From: Bacillota bacterium
GTDB taxonomy: Bacteria > Bacillota > Clostridia > Acetivibrionales > DTU013
DNA length: 64,000 nucleotides
Assembly: GCA_023412665.1 (NCBI GenBank)
Contig: JAEZCA010000003.1
Span: forward strand, 14,060 to 78,059
Direction of reading: 5' to 3'
The notes under the pieces were generated by a model. It made no database searches, had not been told where the DNA came from, and saw only the letters and a program-made list of their open reading frames with translations. The position numbers and the translations under genes were made by a program. Numbering within the stretch: the first letter of the stretch is position 1; every line of letters starts with the position of its first letter. This document shows, one piece after another, positions 1 to 8,700 of this stretch.

Positions 1-2
1 AT

Positions 3-602
3 TCACTGCTTCGCAGCAATGGGATCACAGACTACAGCTATAAGGCGTATCCGCTGTATGATGGATATTCTGTAAGGAATTCGGTCATGGAGAACGGGAT
101 AGTGATCAATCCCTTATCACGTCAGCCTGAAAGAATCCTTATGTTTATAGACTGGCTGCAGTCAGATCAGGAAAATTATGATTTGCTGATGTACGGTAAA
201 AAAGACATCCACTACATAGACAGAGGAGATTATATCGTACCCCCTGCAGATGCTGTCACGACATTTTTGGAATGGAGCTGGAAGGCTCCATTTGAAAATA
301 TTGATTACCAGCGCGCCTATTATCCCGGTCTGAAGGAAGAGATGAAGGAGTATCAGGCTTTGATCAAAGAGAGTGCAAAGTATCCTCCGCATAACGGCTT
401 TACTCCGGATTACAAGCCTGTCGAGCGTATTTACGAGCAAAGATGGATGCTCTATATGATACCGGAAAATTTAATCTATAACGGTCGGAATTTCGATGAA
501 GAGAAGATGGTAAAATTTCTCGATGAGCAAACGAAGTTGGGAATCGATACTCTGGTAGCGGAGATCCAGAACCAGCTTGACGAATATATTGCGAAACCAT
601 AA
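3..602 (+). CDS. Solute-binding-like protein, paralog 1 (5' end outside window)
   Basis: The reading frame is open from the left edge, so this is the C-terminal 199 residues of a longer protein; the ATG at 87 is internal. It aligns through its whole length with the C-terminal thirds of the two genes that follow, sharing the blocks KAYPLYDGYS, FIDWLQSDQENYDLLMYG and FENIDYQR. These blocks resemble the C-terminal region (DUF3502-like) of family 1 extracellular solute-binding proteins of carbohydrate ABC transporters. The likely role is ligand capture on the outer face of the membrane; the ligand cannot be inferred. The family assignment rests on recognition of these blocks, so it is moderate, but homology to the two neighbours is obvious. 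Confidence 0.8.
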   Translation, partial: SLLRSNGITDYSYKAYPLYDGYSVRNSVMENGIVINPLSRQPERILMFIDWLQSDQENYDLLMYGKKDIHYIDRGDYIVPPADAVTTFLEWSWKAPFENIDYQRAYYPGLKEEMKEYQALIKESAKYPPHNGFTPDYKPVERIYEQRWMLYMIPENLIYNGRNFDEEKMVKFLDEQTKLGIDTLVAEIQNQLDEYIAKP

Positions 603-674
603 TTACCATGAGTCAGCTATGCAAGGATAACATGTGTCGGATTGCTTAAATTTTGAGTGTGAGGTTCAGCTATC

Positions 675-2225
675 ATGAAAAGGAAACATTTGATATTAAT
701 GGCGTCAGTTTTACTGGTGATCATAGCCGTAGGTATAACTGCGTATTTTTTACTGGACCGCAGCACGTTTGAGACTGAAGAGGAGGATTTCCTCCCGGAA
801 GGATGGGAAATAGATATTGAGAAACTCGGGGAAACGACATTGACGTTCTACATAAATGCACTGAGTCAGAGCGAGTATAAGGATATTCTTAAAGAAGTGA
901 ATCTGAAGCTTGATAATGACATTAAATGTAAAATATCCTTCGAGTTTTACTATGAGAACTATCAAGCTTTCCTTAACAGGATAAAGAGGGATAATGCCTC
1001 AGGCCAAACCTGTGATGCATTTTTCTATAGTCCTAATTTTAATGTTTCTGTTAAGAATATAGCTGATGAGGGACTTGTTATGGATGTCTCCGGACTCTTT
1101 CCGGAGTATGCTCCCGGTTATTATAACCAATTCACCAATGATGATATAAAGGCGATGAGTATCAGCGGAGGTATATATCTCATACCTCCGAGAATACCTT
1201 CAACCGGCATCAGGTATGCTCTTGTACGGCAGGATCTGATGGAGAAGTACAGCATACCAGAGATACACAGCTATGATGATCTTGAGGTATATCTTGACTG
1301 TATCCGTCTGAATGAGACTGACATGGTGCCATTGCGTTTAGAGGATACTACGATGGGATTGTTTGCAAATATGTACGGGTATGTTGTACTGGATTATGCG
1401 TCAGGGCTTGTGTATAAATGGGACGATCCATCGATGAAGGTCATGGCGTGGGAGCAGGTGCCAGAGTACAACGATGTCCTGGAGAGGATACGCAGATGGA
1501 ATGATAACGATTATCTTAGGACTGCCAGCCAGCATGCCTTTATAGTGATCGATGAAAATGCGGAAGCAACTTTCAGCACTCCCTTCATAACAGATGGAAA
1601 AACAGCTTCTTTTATCTGTGATCCGTCCGACCAGATGTATTTCAATATACTGCTTAGCCGCAAGGGTATCAAGGACTTCAAATATAAAGCATACCCGCTT
1701 TATGACGGATATTCGGCAAGGTATTCCATACCCAATAAAGGGATCATGATAAACTCACGGTCGAAGCAGCCTGAACGAGTCCTCATGTTTATCGATTGGC
1801 TGCAGTCGAACCAGGAAAATTACGATCTGCTGATGTATGGGGTGAAGGACATACATTATGTAGACAAGGGCGATTACATAGAGCCTAAAGCCGGCGCTGT
1901 CGAAACATTTTTGGAATGGAGATGGAAGATGCCGTTTGAGAATATCGACAATCAGCGCGCCAATTATCCGGGGCATGACAGTGAGATGTCAGAATATCGT
2001 GAAATACTGGATAAACAAACGAAATACCCTCCGCATTATGGCTTCATGCCTGACTTTTCGACCGTGCAAGGGCTATACGAGGATAGATGCATGCGAGCCG
2101 CAACTCCGGAGCATGAAATTTTCAGCGGTTATGATTTCGATGAGCAAAAGAAGCTGGGCATCGACACCCTGATAGCGGAGATCCAGAACCAGCTTGATGA
2201 ATATATGGCCAAGTATGCCCGATAG
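675..2225 (+). CDS. Membrane-anchored solute-binding-like protein, paralog 2
   Basis: A 516-residue protein. Residues about 5-27 form one hydrophobic segment followed by an acidic stretch (ETEEEDF), so it looks anchored by an uncleaved signal. There is no lipobox Cys, unlike most Gram-positive binding proteins. The mature part has the two-lobe layout of family 1 extracellular binding proteins, with conserved blocks IKRDNASGQ, VRQDLMEKYSIPEI and a DUF3502-like C-terminus (FIDWLQSNQENYDLLMYG). It is the middle of three tandem paralogs, 72 bp after the first. No permease or ATPase gene of a sugar transporter lies in the window, so the partner transporter is unknown; the proteins could be sensors rather than transport subunits. 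Confidence 0.75.
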   Translation: MKRKHLILMASVLLVIIAVGITAYFLLDRSTFETEEEDFLPEGWEIDIEKLGETTLTFYINALSQSEYKDILKEVNLKLDNDIKCKISFEFYYENYQAFLNRIKRDNASGQTCDAFFYSPNFNVSVKNIADEGLVMDVSGLFPEYAPGYYNQFTNDDIKAMSISGGIYLIPPRIPSTGIRYALVRQDLMEKYSIPEIHSYDDLEVYLDCIRLNETDMVPLRLEDTTMGLFANMYGYVVLDYASGLVYKWDDPSMKVMAWEQVPEYNDVLERIRRWNDNDYLRTASQHAFIVIDENAEATFSTPFITDGKTASFICDPSDQMYFNILLSRKGIKDFKYKAYPLYDGYSARYSIPNKGIMINSRSKQPERVLMFIDWLQSNQENYDLLMYGVKDIHYVDKGDYIEPKAGAVETFLEWRWKMPFENIDNQRANYPGHDSEMSEYREILDKQTKYPPHYGFMPDFSTVQGLYEDRCMRAATPEHEIFSGYDFDEQKKLGIDTLIAEIQNQLDEYMAKYAR

Positions 2226-2350
2226 AAGGGGGTTGTGTGATTATTGTTGACAAGATATGGTGTGCGCGGTAGTATTTAATGATGTTGGTTATCGTTCCGC
2301 GTTTGAGCGTTCAAACATCAAATAGCGAAAGTGAGGGCAAGTCAAACTAT

Positions 2351-3889
2351 ATGAACAAAAAGCTGATAATTATTGTGGCAATATTGATTGTTATAGCCGT
2401 GGGCATAACAGCATTTATGCTATTAAAACCCGGTGTACAGAACGAGGAAGAGGAGTTGTTCCTGCCCGGAGACTGGCAGGCTGATGTAGATGAGCTTGAG
2501 GATGCGACCCTCACCTTTTATTTTGACGCACAGAATCAAAATGATATGAAGGATGTTCTGGAGGCTGTCAACAGAAAGCTCAGGGAAGATCTGAAAACAG
2601 AGCTGAACTTCGAGGTTTACTGGGAATACCCGGCATTGTTCATGGACAGGATAAAGAGAGATAACGCCTCCGGTCAGCCCTGCGATGCGTATTTCTATGC
2701 AACCGATTTTGATATGTCTGTAAAGGACCTCGTGGATCAAGGGCTGATGATGGATATTTCAGAGCTCTTTCCACAATATGCACCGAATTATTACAATCAG
2801 TTCTCCATGGATGAAATCAAAGCATTGACGGTGGACGGCGGGATTTATATTATTCCCCCAAAAATGCCCGGTGCCGATATCAAGTATGCCGTAGTGCGTC
2901 AGGATCTGATGGAGAAATACAATATACCCGAGATCCGCAGCTACGATGATTTTGAGGTCTTTCTTGAAACAATAAAGAAAAACGAGCCGGATATGATCAC
3001 GACAAATTACTGGGACACCTCTCTTGGCATGTTTGCGAGTGCGTATGGCTATGCGATTCTGGACCGGGATATACAGCTCGTATATAAATGGGACGATCCC
3101 GAGATGAAGATAATGGCATGGGAACAGACTCCGGAGTGCCTTGAAAGCCTGCAGAGGCTCAATAGCTGGCTTGAAAAGGGATATCTGGCGAAAGATTATA
3201 TAATTGCGGAAGTGCAGGATCAAATGGTGACCGGCGGCAAGTGGGCTTCATTTATCAGTAACCCTGCAGATCAGATGTACTTCAATACACTCCTCAATGC
3301 CAAAGGCGTTAAGGATTTCAGCTACAGGGCATACCCGCTGTATGACGGTTATTCTTCAAGGAATCCGATCATGGACTACGGATTTGCGGTCAACGGCAAA
3401 TCCAAGCAAGCGGAAAGGGTGCTCATGTTTATCGATTGGCTGCAGTCGGACCAGGAGAATTTCGATCTGCTGATGTATGGGGTGAAGGGCACCCATTATA
3501 TAGACAGGGGCGGCTATATAGAGCCTCCGGCCGACGCGGCCACGACCTTTTTTGAATGGGTCTGGAAGGCACCCTTTGAAAATATCGATTACCAGCGGAC
3601 CAATTATCCCGGCCTGGAGGAGGAGATCAAAAGCTATCGGGAAATTTTAGACAAGCGGTCCAAATACCCTCCTCACTTTGGCTTCAATCCCGATTATTCA
3701 TCCGTATATCAGATTTCATCACCCCGGGAACAGCGTTTTTATGAACTGGAGGGTCTGGTTTATGACAGAGTGTTCAGTGAGATCAGGCTGCAGGAGTTCA
3801 GAGATGACCAGAAAAAGCTGGGATTGGATAGTCTGATATCGGAGATACAGCAGCAGCTGGATGAATATAGAGCCCAAAATCCGGGCTAG
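2351..3889 (+). CDS. Membrane-anchored solute-binding-like protein, paralog 3
   Basis: 512 residues from the ATG at 2351, chosen because it has a GAGGG site upstream and gives the same N-terminus as paralog 2 (Met-Asn-Lys-Lys, then a hydrophobic anchor at about 4-23). An upstream in-frame ATG at 2279 would add 24 residues lacking a signal. The protein matches its two upstream neighbours along the full length: acidic linker after the anchor, IKRDNASGQ, VRQDLMEKYNIPEI and the FIDWLQSDQENFDLLMYG block. It has a slightly longer C-terminal insertion than paralog 2. No lipobox is present. A hairpin terminator follows at about 3946, closing the cluster. The ligand is unknown. Confidence 0.75.
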   Translation: MNKKLIIIVAILIVIAVGITAFMLLKPGVQNEEEELFLPGDWQADVDELEDATLTFYFDAQNQNDMKDVLEAVNRKLREDLKTELNFEVYWEYPALFMDRIKRDNASGQPCDAYFYATDFDMSVKDLVDQGLMMDISELFPQYAPNYYNQFSMDEIKALTVDGGIYIIPPKMPGADIKYAVVRQDLMEKYNIPEIRSYDDFEVFLETIKKNEPDMITTNYWDTSLGMFASAYGYAILDRDIQLVYKWDDPEMKIMAWEQTPECLESLQRLNSWLEKGYLAKDYIIAEVQDQMVTGGKWASFISNPADQMYFNTLLNAKGVKDFSYRAYPLYDGYSSRNPIMDYGFAVNGKSKQAERVLMFIDWLQSDQENFDLLMYGVKGTHYIDRGGYIEPPADAATTFFEWVWKAPFENIDYQRTNYPGLEEEIKSYREILDKRSKYPPHFGFNPDYSSVYQISSPREQRFYELEGLVYDRVFSEIRLQEFRDDQKKLGLDSLISEIQQQLDEYRAQNPG

Positions 3890-3945
3890 GCGTTGCCTGG
3901 GCGGAAGCCCCCGGCATTGGGCCGTCTATGGTATTAAAAGGAAAA

Positions 3946-3992
3946 TAGTGGACATAGTATACCAGTAGGTAAGATCTATGTCCATTTATTTT
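3946..3992 (+). terminator. Terminator after the binding-protein cluster
   Basis: Arms TGGACATAG (3949-3957) and CTATGTCCA (3976-3984) pair perfectly and are followed by a T-rich run (TTTATTTTAT). It separates the binding-protein cluster from the zinc operon. Confidence 0.65.
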
Positions 3993-4001
3993 ATATATGG
4001 T

Positions 4002-4028
4002 AAATGCAAATAATTATTATTTGCGTTT
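4002..4028 (+). promoter_or_regulatory. Zur/Fur-like operator upstream of znuA
   Basis: A 27-bp AT-rich near-perfect palindrome with core TGCAAATAAT-t-ATTATTTGCg; only one outer pair and the centre deviate. It lies 54 bp before the znuA ATG. Fur-family regulators bind such AT-rich dyads, and zinc uptake operons in Firmicutes are normally repressed by Zur. The assignment to Zur is inferred from the genes it precedes; no zur gene is in the window. Confidence 0.6.
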
Positions 4029-4081
4029 ATACGCTTTTATTGCTAAAATATTTTTATGAATAAAGGTTGCGGAGGAAAATA

Positions 4082-5020
4082 ATGCAAAGAACTATCACAC
4101 GACTGACAGCTTTGATTTTATCAGCAGCGGCTCTGGCAAGCCTGCTGCTTTTGACAGGCTGCGGCCGGGCAGGTTTGAATGAAGCCGGAAAAGGCTCCGG
4201 CACAGATACAAAGGATGGTCTTAACATTGTTACGTCCTTTTTTCCTGTTTATGTGGCTGTAATAAATGTGGCACATGACATACCGGGTGTATCAGTTACC
4301 AACATGACAGAGCCTCAGACCGGCTGTCTGCATGATTATACACTCAGGCCGCAGGATCTCAAGCTGCTTGAGGATGCGGATATTTTCATTATAAACGGAG
4401 CAGGAATGGAAGCATTCCTTGAGGATATAGCAGCTCAGCAGAAGGATCTGAAAATAATCGAGGCGGCTGAGGGCATACCACTGCTTAGGGAAGAGAGCGG
4501 CGAGGAAAATCCTCATGTTTGGGTAAGTCTGTCCAACGCCGTTTTGTATGTCAGGAGCATAGCAGCGCAGCTTTCGCAAGTAGATAAAAAGAATGCAGCT
4601 TTATACGAACAAAATGCTGCCGCTTATATCAAGAAAATAGAAGAACTCAGTAAAGAAATGCATACTGAGATAGGCAGCTTGAAAAACAAAGATATAATAA
4701 CCTTTCACGAAGCATTCCCATACTTTGCCAATGAGTTTGATCTGAACATCGCAGCCGTGGTGGAAAGGGAACCCGGCACTGAGCCGACCCAGAAGGAACT
4801 GGGAGAGATAATAGAGACTGTTAAGCAGACCGGAATAAAGGCACTTTTTGCAGAGCCCCAGTACTCATCGAGAGCAGCTGAAACAATAGCAGGTGAAACC
4901 GGCGCCGTGCTGTACACATTGGATCCCGTTGTTACCGGGGAGGCTGTACCGGACGCTGCAGACGCTTATCTGGATGCGATGAGGCAGAATATGGAGACAT
5001 TGAAGAAAGCGCTGCAGTAG
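4082..5020 (+). CDS. znuA: Zinc/manganese ABC transporter substrate-binding lipoprotein, ZnuA type
   Basis: 312 residues from the ATG at 4082, which has a GGAGG site 6 bases upstream. The signal peptide ends in a lipobox (LLLTGC), so the protein should be lipidated and held on the outer membrane face. Metal-ligand residues of the cluster A-I family are visible: His in GCLHDY, His in ENPHVW, His in TFHEAFPYF and an acidic residue in the C-terminal lobe (TLDPV). The His-rich loop of many ZnuA proteins is absent. It is followed by an ATPase and a permease gene of the same system. Zinc is favoured over manganese by the upstream Zur-like dyad, but the sequence alone does not decide the metal. Confidence 0.88.
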   Translation: MQRTITRLTALILSAAALASLLLLTGCGRAGLNEAGKGSGTDTKDGLNIVTSFFPVYVAVINVAHDIPGVSVTNMTEPQTGCLHDYTLRPQDLKLLEDADIFIINGAGMEAFLEDIAAQQKDLKIIEAAEGIPLLREESGEENPHVWVSLSNAVLYVRSIAAQLSQVDKKNAALYEQNAAAYIKKIEELSKEMHTEIGSLKNKDIITFHEAFPYFANEFDLNIAAVVEREPGTEPTQKELGEIIETVKQTGIKALFAEPQYSSRAAETIAGETGAVLYTLDPVVTGEAVPDAADAYLDAMRQNMETLKKALQ

Positions 5021-5098
5021 GTGCGCACGGTCCGGAGCTGCCGGGCAATCGTGCCAGAGAGAAGAATGACCGGCTGAATGCCGGCGGAGAGGTGAAAA

Positions 5099-5947
5099 AT
5101 GACCGAAAGCCGTTACCATACAAAATGTGAGGGGAAATGCTGCGGCCTTTGCTGTACCAGGATAGAAAACCTTGGTGTTTCGAAAGGGCCGGTAGACATC
5201 CTGGAAAATGTCAATATACACATACATTGCGGGGAGCTGACCGCCATAATCGGGCCGAACGGGGGAGGCAAAAGCACTCTTCTGAAGGCTCTGCTCGGTG
5301 AGCTTCCCTATTCGGGACAGCTCAAATATCTGGACTCCAAGGGCAGCCGCAGCGGCCAGCCTGTGATCGGGTATGTGCCCCAGCATCTGAGCTTTGACAC
5401 GGGTACCCCGGCAAGCGTCTCGGATCTGTTCGTCGCCAGCCTGTCAAAGAAGCCTGCCTGGCTGCTGAGACCCCATAGCATCAGAAAAAGGGCTATGGAA
5501 GGCCTTGAGAAGGTGAAGGCGGAGCATTTGATCGACAGAAGGCTGGGAGCACTTTCGGGAGGCGAACTGCAAAGAGTGCTGCTGGCACTGGCCCTGGATC
5601 CTGTGCCCAACCTCCTGCTGCTGGATGAGCCTGTTTCAGGAATTGACCAGGGAGGGCTGGAGCTGTTTTATAACACTGTTGCCGAGCTAAGGCGCAACTA
5701 TGACCTTTCTATAATCCTTGTGTCCCATGACTTTGATCTTGTATCTCGATATGCGGACCGCGTTGTCCTTCTTAACAGGACAGTGATAGCCAGCGGCACA
5801 CCGAAAGAGGTTTTCAGCAACGAGAATACGCTTAAGACTTTTGGGATCACGGGCTTTTTTAACGGGTTATGCAAAAATGAAAAAAACAACAGCAATATAA
5901 ATGCCCAATACAGTAACAGTGATGAGGGGGACAGGAATAATGCTTGA
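5099..5947 (+). CDS. znuC: Zinc ABC transporter ATP-binding protein, ZnuC type, with Cys-rich N-terminus
   Basis: 282 residues with Walker A GPNGGGKST (52-60), signature LSGGELQR, Walker B LLLLDEP and switch VSHD, so it is an ABC ATPase powering the uptake system. The first 20 residues are unusual: Cys10, Cys14, Cys15, Cys18 and Cys19 in a CxxxCCxxCC pattern lie before the ATPase fold. Such a cluster could bind zinc or another thiophilic metal, but this is inference. Its start has a GAGAGGTGA site. The 3' end overlaps the permease gene by 8 bp, pointing to translational coupling. Confidence 0.9.
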   Translation: MTESRYHTKCEGKCCGLCCTRIENLGVSKGPVDILENVNIHIHCGELTAIIGPNGGGKSTLLKALLGELPYSGQLKYLDSKGSRSGQPVIGYVPQHLSFDTGTPASVSDLFVASLSKKPAWLLRPHSIRKRAMEGLEKVKAEHLIDRRLGALSGGELQRVLLALALDPVPNLLLLDEPVSGIDQGGLELFYNTVAELRRNYDLSIILVSHDFDLVSRYADRVVLLNRTVIASGTPKEVFSNENTLKTFGITGFFNGLCKNEKNNSNINAQYSNSDEGDRNNA

Positions 5948-6779
5948 ATTCTGGTATAGTGCAGTAGATTTTTTGCTGCCCTATGAGTGGACGAAGTATG
6001 ATTTTATGAAAAACGCTTTGCTGGCTGTGCTTTTGCTCACTCCACTGTTCGGACTTCTGGGGACGATGGTTGTAAGTAACAGGATGGCCTTTTTTTCGGA
6101 CTCCATAGGTCACGGCGCATTTACAGGCATAGCTATAGGCGCTCTGTTCGGAGGACTGCAGCCATTGGTTGGCGCAGTGCTGTTCTCAGCTGTGTTTGCT
6201 GTAGTTATTACGGTAATAAAGAATAAAAGCAAAGCCTCCACTGATACCATTATCGGTGTGTTTTCATCGACCGCTGTTGCACTGGGGCTGATTCTGCTCT
6301 CCTCAGGCGGTTTTAACAAATACTCAACTTATCTGGTGGGTGATTTGTTGAGCATCTCGCCTGTTGAGCTGCTCTTGCTTTTAGTATCATTCATATTGGT
6401 AATAGTGCTGTGGCTGCTTATATTCAACAGGGTGCTGCTGATCAGCATCAACCAGTCACTAGCTGCAAGCCGCGGTATTAATACACTGCTTGTCGATATC
6501 TTTTTTACTATAGCCATCGCAGTTATAGTCACCATAACTATCCAATGGGTCGGATTGCTTATAATCAATTCGCTGATTGTTTTGCCTGCTGCCGCTTCAC
6601 GCAACGTTACCAGGAACATGCGGCAGTATCATGCGGTGTCTGTTGGCATTTCTATGTTCTCAGGCATTTCCGGACTAATTGCTTCATACTATATGGATAC
6701 AGCCACAGGTGCAACAATAGTGCTGATAGCAGCAGTGATTTTCTTTGCTCTGTTCTTTATCAGAAAAAGGTTCGCATAA
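5940..6779 (+). CDS. znuB: Zinc ABC transporter permease, ZnuB type
   Basis: 279 residues from the ATG at 5940, preceded by GAGGGGG; this start lies inside the end of znuC. The protein is hydrophobic throughout, with about 8-9 membrane spans, and carries the family motif SDSIGHGAFTGIAIG near the N-terminus and NSLIVLPAAASR in the C-terminal half, both typical of ABC-3 family metal permeases. It completes the znuACB set. The ABC-3 family handles zinc, manganese and iron; zinc is inferred from the operator and the gene set. Confidence 0.9.
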   Translation: MLEFWYSAVDFLLPYEWTKYDFMKNALLAVLLLTPLFGLLGTMVVSNRMAFFSDSIGHGAFTGIAIGALFGGLQPLVGAVLFSAVFAVVITVIKNKSKASTDTIIGVFSSTAVALGLILLSSGGFNKYSTYLVGDLLSISPVELLLLLVSFILVIVLWLLIFNRVLLISINQSLAASRGINTLLVDIFFTIAIAVIVTITIQWVGLLIINSLIVLPAAASRNVTRNMRQYHAVSVGISMFSGISGLIASYYMDTATGATIVLIAAVIFFALFFIRKRFA

Positions 6780-6953
6780 CCACTGTGAGAGCAGCCTTCC
6801 ATAACAGACGCTGCAGTCTGCCATCGTAAATTATTGGTAAATATCGAATGGAAAAAACATTAGTGCATATGATACAATAATCAGTGTAACGAGGCAGACG
6901 CCTCGTTGAAATGTAAAGCCAAGATACAGATCTGTTATGAGGGGGATGATTGA

Positions 6954-7628
6954 ATGAGCGATTTTGTTCCTGAAATCCACGGCGTGCTCAGAAGGCACAT
7001 GGTGCGTGTGCCTGAAGTTATATCACAGGTCAGCGGCATAAAGATATTCGGAAAGCTGATAAAATCCATACTGTTTACAACAGATGTTGCCATAATAAAA
7101 AACTGCAATGCCAATGCAATTATTGCTGTGTATCCTTTTACGCCTCAGCCGATCATTACCCACACTATCATTGCGGCCTCGGATGTTCCTGTCTTCTGCG
7201 GGATCGGAGGAGGGACGACCACGGGAAAAAGAGTTGTCAATCTGGCGATGGACGCCGAATTCCAGGGAGCTATCGGGGTCGTGGTCAACGCTCCTACACC
7301 TAATGATATTGTGAAGCAGGTCACACAAAGGATAGACATACCTCTCGTGGTGACAATTGTTTCAGACAGGTCGGATATTTCCAAAAGGATCGCTTCCGGA
7401 GCATCGATACTGAATGTGTCCGGAGCCGGCAAAACCATTGATATTGTGAAAAGGATACGGGACCGTTTTCCTGAGGTGCCTATTATTGCAACAGGTGGTC
7501 CAAATGACGATACGATACTCAAAACAATCGAGGCGGGAGCCAATGCTATCACATATACTCCTCCCACATCCGCAGAAATTTTTAAAGGGCTCATGAATAA
7601 ATATAGAAATACTGATGACATTATTTAA
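6954..7628 (+). CDS. TIM-barrel protein of unknown function (often labelled hydrolase)
   Basis: 224 residues with a GAGGGGGATG site before the ATG. Repeating beta-alpha units with the glycine-rich phosphate-binding strands of class I TIM barrels are visible: VFCGIGGGTTTGKR, LNVSGAGKT, IIATGGPNDD and a last strand AITYTPP. The family is widespread in Clostridia as an uncharacterised protein; I know of no demonstrated reaction. The phosphate-binding layout resembles HisA/HisF- or tryptophan-synthase-like barrels, so a phosphorylated substrate is plausible. A hairpin (ACGAGGC/GCCTCGT, about 6899-6916) lies in its 5' leader. It precedes the CsoR-type gene by 78 bp. Confidence 0.75.
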   Translation: MSDFVPEIHGVLRRHMVRVPEVISQVSGIKIFGKLIKSILFTTDVAIIKNCNANAIIAVYPFTPQPIITHTIIAASDVPVFCGIGGGTTTGKRVVNLAMDAEFQGAIGVVVNAPTPNDIVKQVTQRIDIPLVVTIVSDRSDISKRIASGASILNVSGAGKTIDIVKRIRDRFPEVPIIATGGPNDDTILKTIEAGANAITYTPPTSAEIFKGLMNKYRNTDDII

Positions 7629-7705
7629 CGGCGCAGGCAGTGCTTGTTCACGATGACTGGCGTTATTGCCCACTGCGACAATATACTTGCTGGAGGAAAA
7701 CAGGG

Positions 7706-7993
7706 ATGAGTGAAAGACAAAATGTGTCCAAGGAGGACATCATTAAACGCTTCAAACGGATAGAAGGCCAGGTCAAGGGTATTTCGCGCATGATCGAGGA
7801 GGATAAATGCTGCATGGATATACTTACACAGATCGCAGCAGTCCGGGCGGCGATCAACAAGGCCGGAAGCATCATGCTTGAACAGCATTCGATGACCTGT
7901 ATTGAAGATGCTGTCGCATCAGATGACAGGGAAAAGGCCGTGGAGGATCTGACAAAGGCTATCCAAAGCTTTATCAGATTCAGCGACCGCTGA
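7706..7993 (+). CDS. csoR: CsoR-family metal/thiol-sensing repressor
   Basis: 95 residues from the ATG at 7706 with a GGAGG site; an earlier in-frame start would add 22 unrelated residues. It is the all-helical CsoR/RcnR fold (RIEGQVKGISRMIEEDKCCMDIL). Cys36, His61 and Cys65 form the C-H-C set, which coincides with the Cu(I) ligands of the copper sensor CsoR rather than the Cys-Cys pair of persulfide-sensing CstR. No copper pump or chaperone is nearby. Two CsoR-type operators lie 1.6-1.7 kb away between the divergent ccdA and glutaredoxin promoters, so those redox genes are the likely targets. The 3' end is only 4 bp from the convergent tlpA gene. Confidence 0.88.
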   Translation: MSERQNVSKEDIIKRFKRIEGQVKGISRMIEEDKCCMDILTQIAAVRAAINKAGSIMLEQHSMTCIEDAVASDDREKAVEDLTKAIQSFIRFSDR

Positions 7994-7997
7994 TATT

Positions 7998-8690
7998 TCA
8001 ATAGAGCGGCGCATTTTCCCGTGCCATATCCATTATTTTTCGCATGGTTTCATGGTCGGTTTTTCCCGGGATATATGTGTACAAAGAGCCATCCTTGTTT
8101 ACAACGAATGTCGTCGGATACCCGCTGACTCCGAAGATACCTCCTGCGACTTGCCCATCTTCATCCAGAAGGACCTTTAGTCCTATTTCATTTTTCGTTA
8201 TATAATCCTTGACGGTATCATAGGACTCCTGGACATTCACTGCCAGTACGACGGCATCGCCGGCCTCTTCCAGTTCCTTGTCAAGCTTGTTGAAATCAGG
8301 CATCTCCTCGATGCAGTATTTGCACCAAACAGCCCAGAAATTGAGTACTACTATTTTACCCTTATAATCCGAAAGACTGACTTCATTGCCGTCAAGATCC
8401 TTGAGAGTGAAGTCGGGCACCATTATCCTGTCATCTTCATCACCGGTGCCGGAGTCACTGCCAGCATCGTTACCGGAGCCATCAGTGGTGCCGTCATCGG
8501 TATTATTGGTGCCGGTGTCCTGTGTGTCATCCTGTGATTGCCCGTCGTTATTGGCGGAGTCGGCTAATGCATCGGGGACCGGCGGCTGTATTATCATTTG
8601 TGACTGGTACTTGTCATAAAAGACATATGCCGCAATAAATATGAGGACCAGGGCAGTTATCCATATTATCAAGCTAGTGTATTTTTTCAT
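7998..8690 (-). CDS. Membrane-anchored thioredoxin-like protein, TlpA/ResA type
   Basis: 230 residues starting at an ATG preceded by AGGAGGATAT. Residues 6-24 form a signal anchor, 38-88 an Asp/Gly/Thr-rich low-complexity linker, and about 90-230 a thioredoxin fold of the AhpC/TSA-Redoxin class with active site Trp-Cys-Lys-Tyr-Cys (Cys123, Cys126) and the cis-Pro region GYPTTFVV. It should act outside the membrane in thiol reduction, receiving electrons from CcdA encoded immediately upstream. Such pairs serve cytochrome maturation, sporulation or general thiol repair; no cytochrome genes are in view. The linker is longer than usual for ResA. Confidence 0.87.
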   Translation of the reverse strand: MKKYTSLIIWITALVLIFIAAYVFYDKYQSQMIIQPPVPDALADSANNDGQSQDDTQDTGTNNTDDGTTDGSGNDAGSDSGTGDEDDRIMVPDFTLKDLDGNEVSLSDYKGKIVVLNFWAVWCKYCIEEMPDFNKLDKELEEAGDAVVLAVNVQESYDTVKDYITKNEIGLKVLLDEDGQVAGGIFGVSGYPTTFVVNKDGSLYTYIPGKTDHETMRKIMDMARENAPLY

Positions 8691-8700
8691 ATATCCTCCT

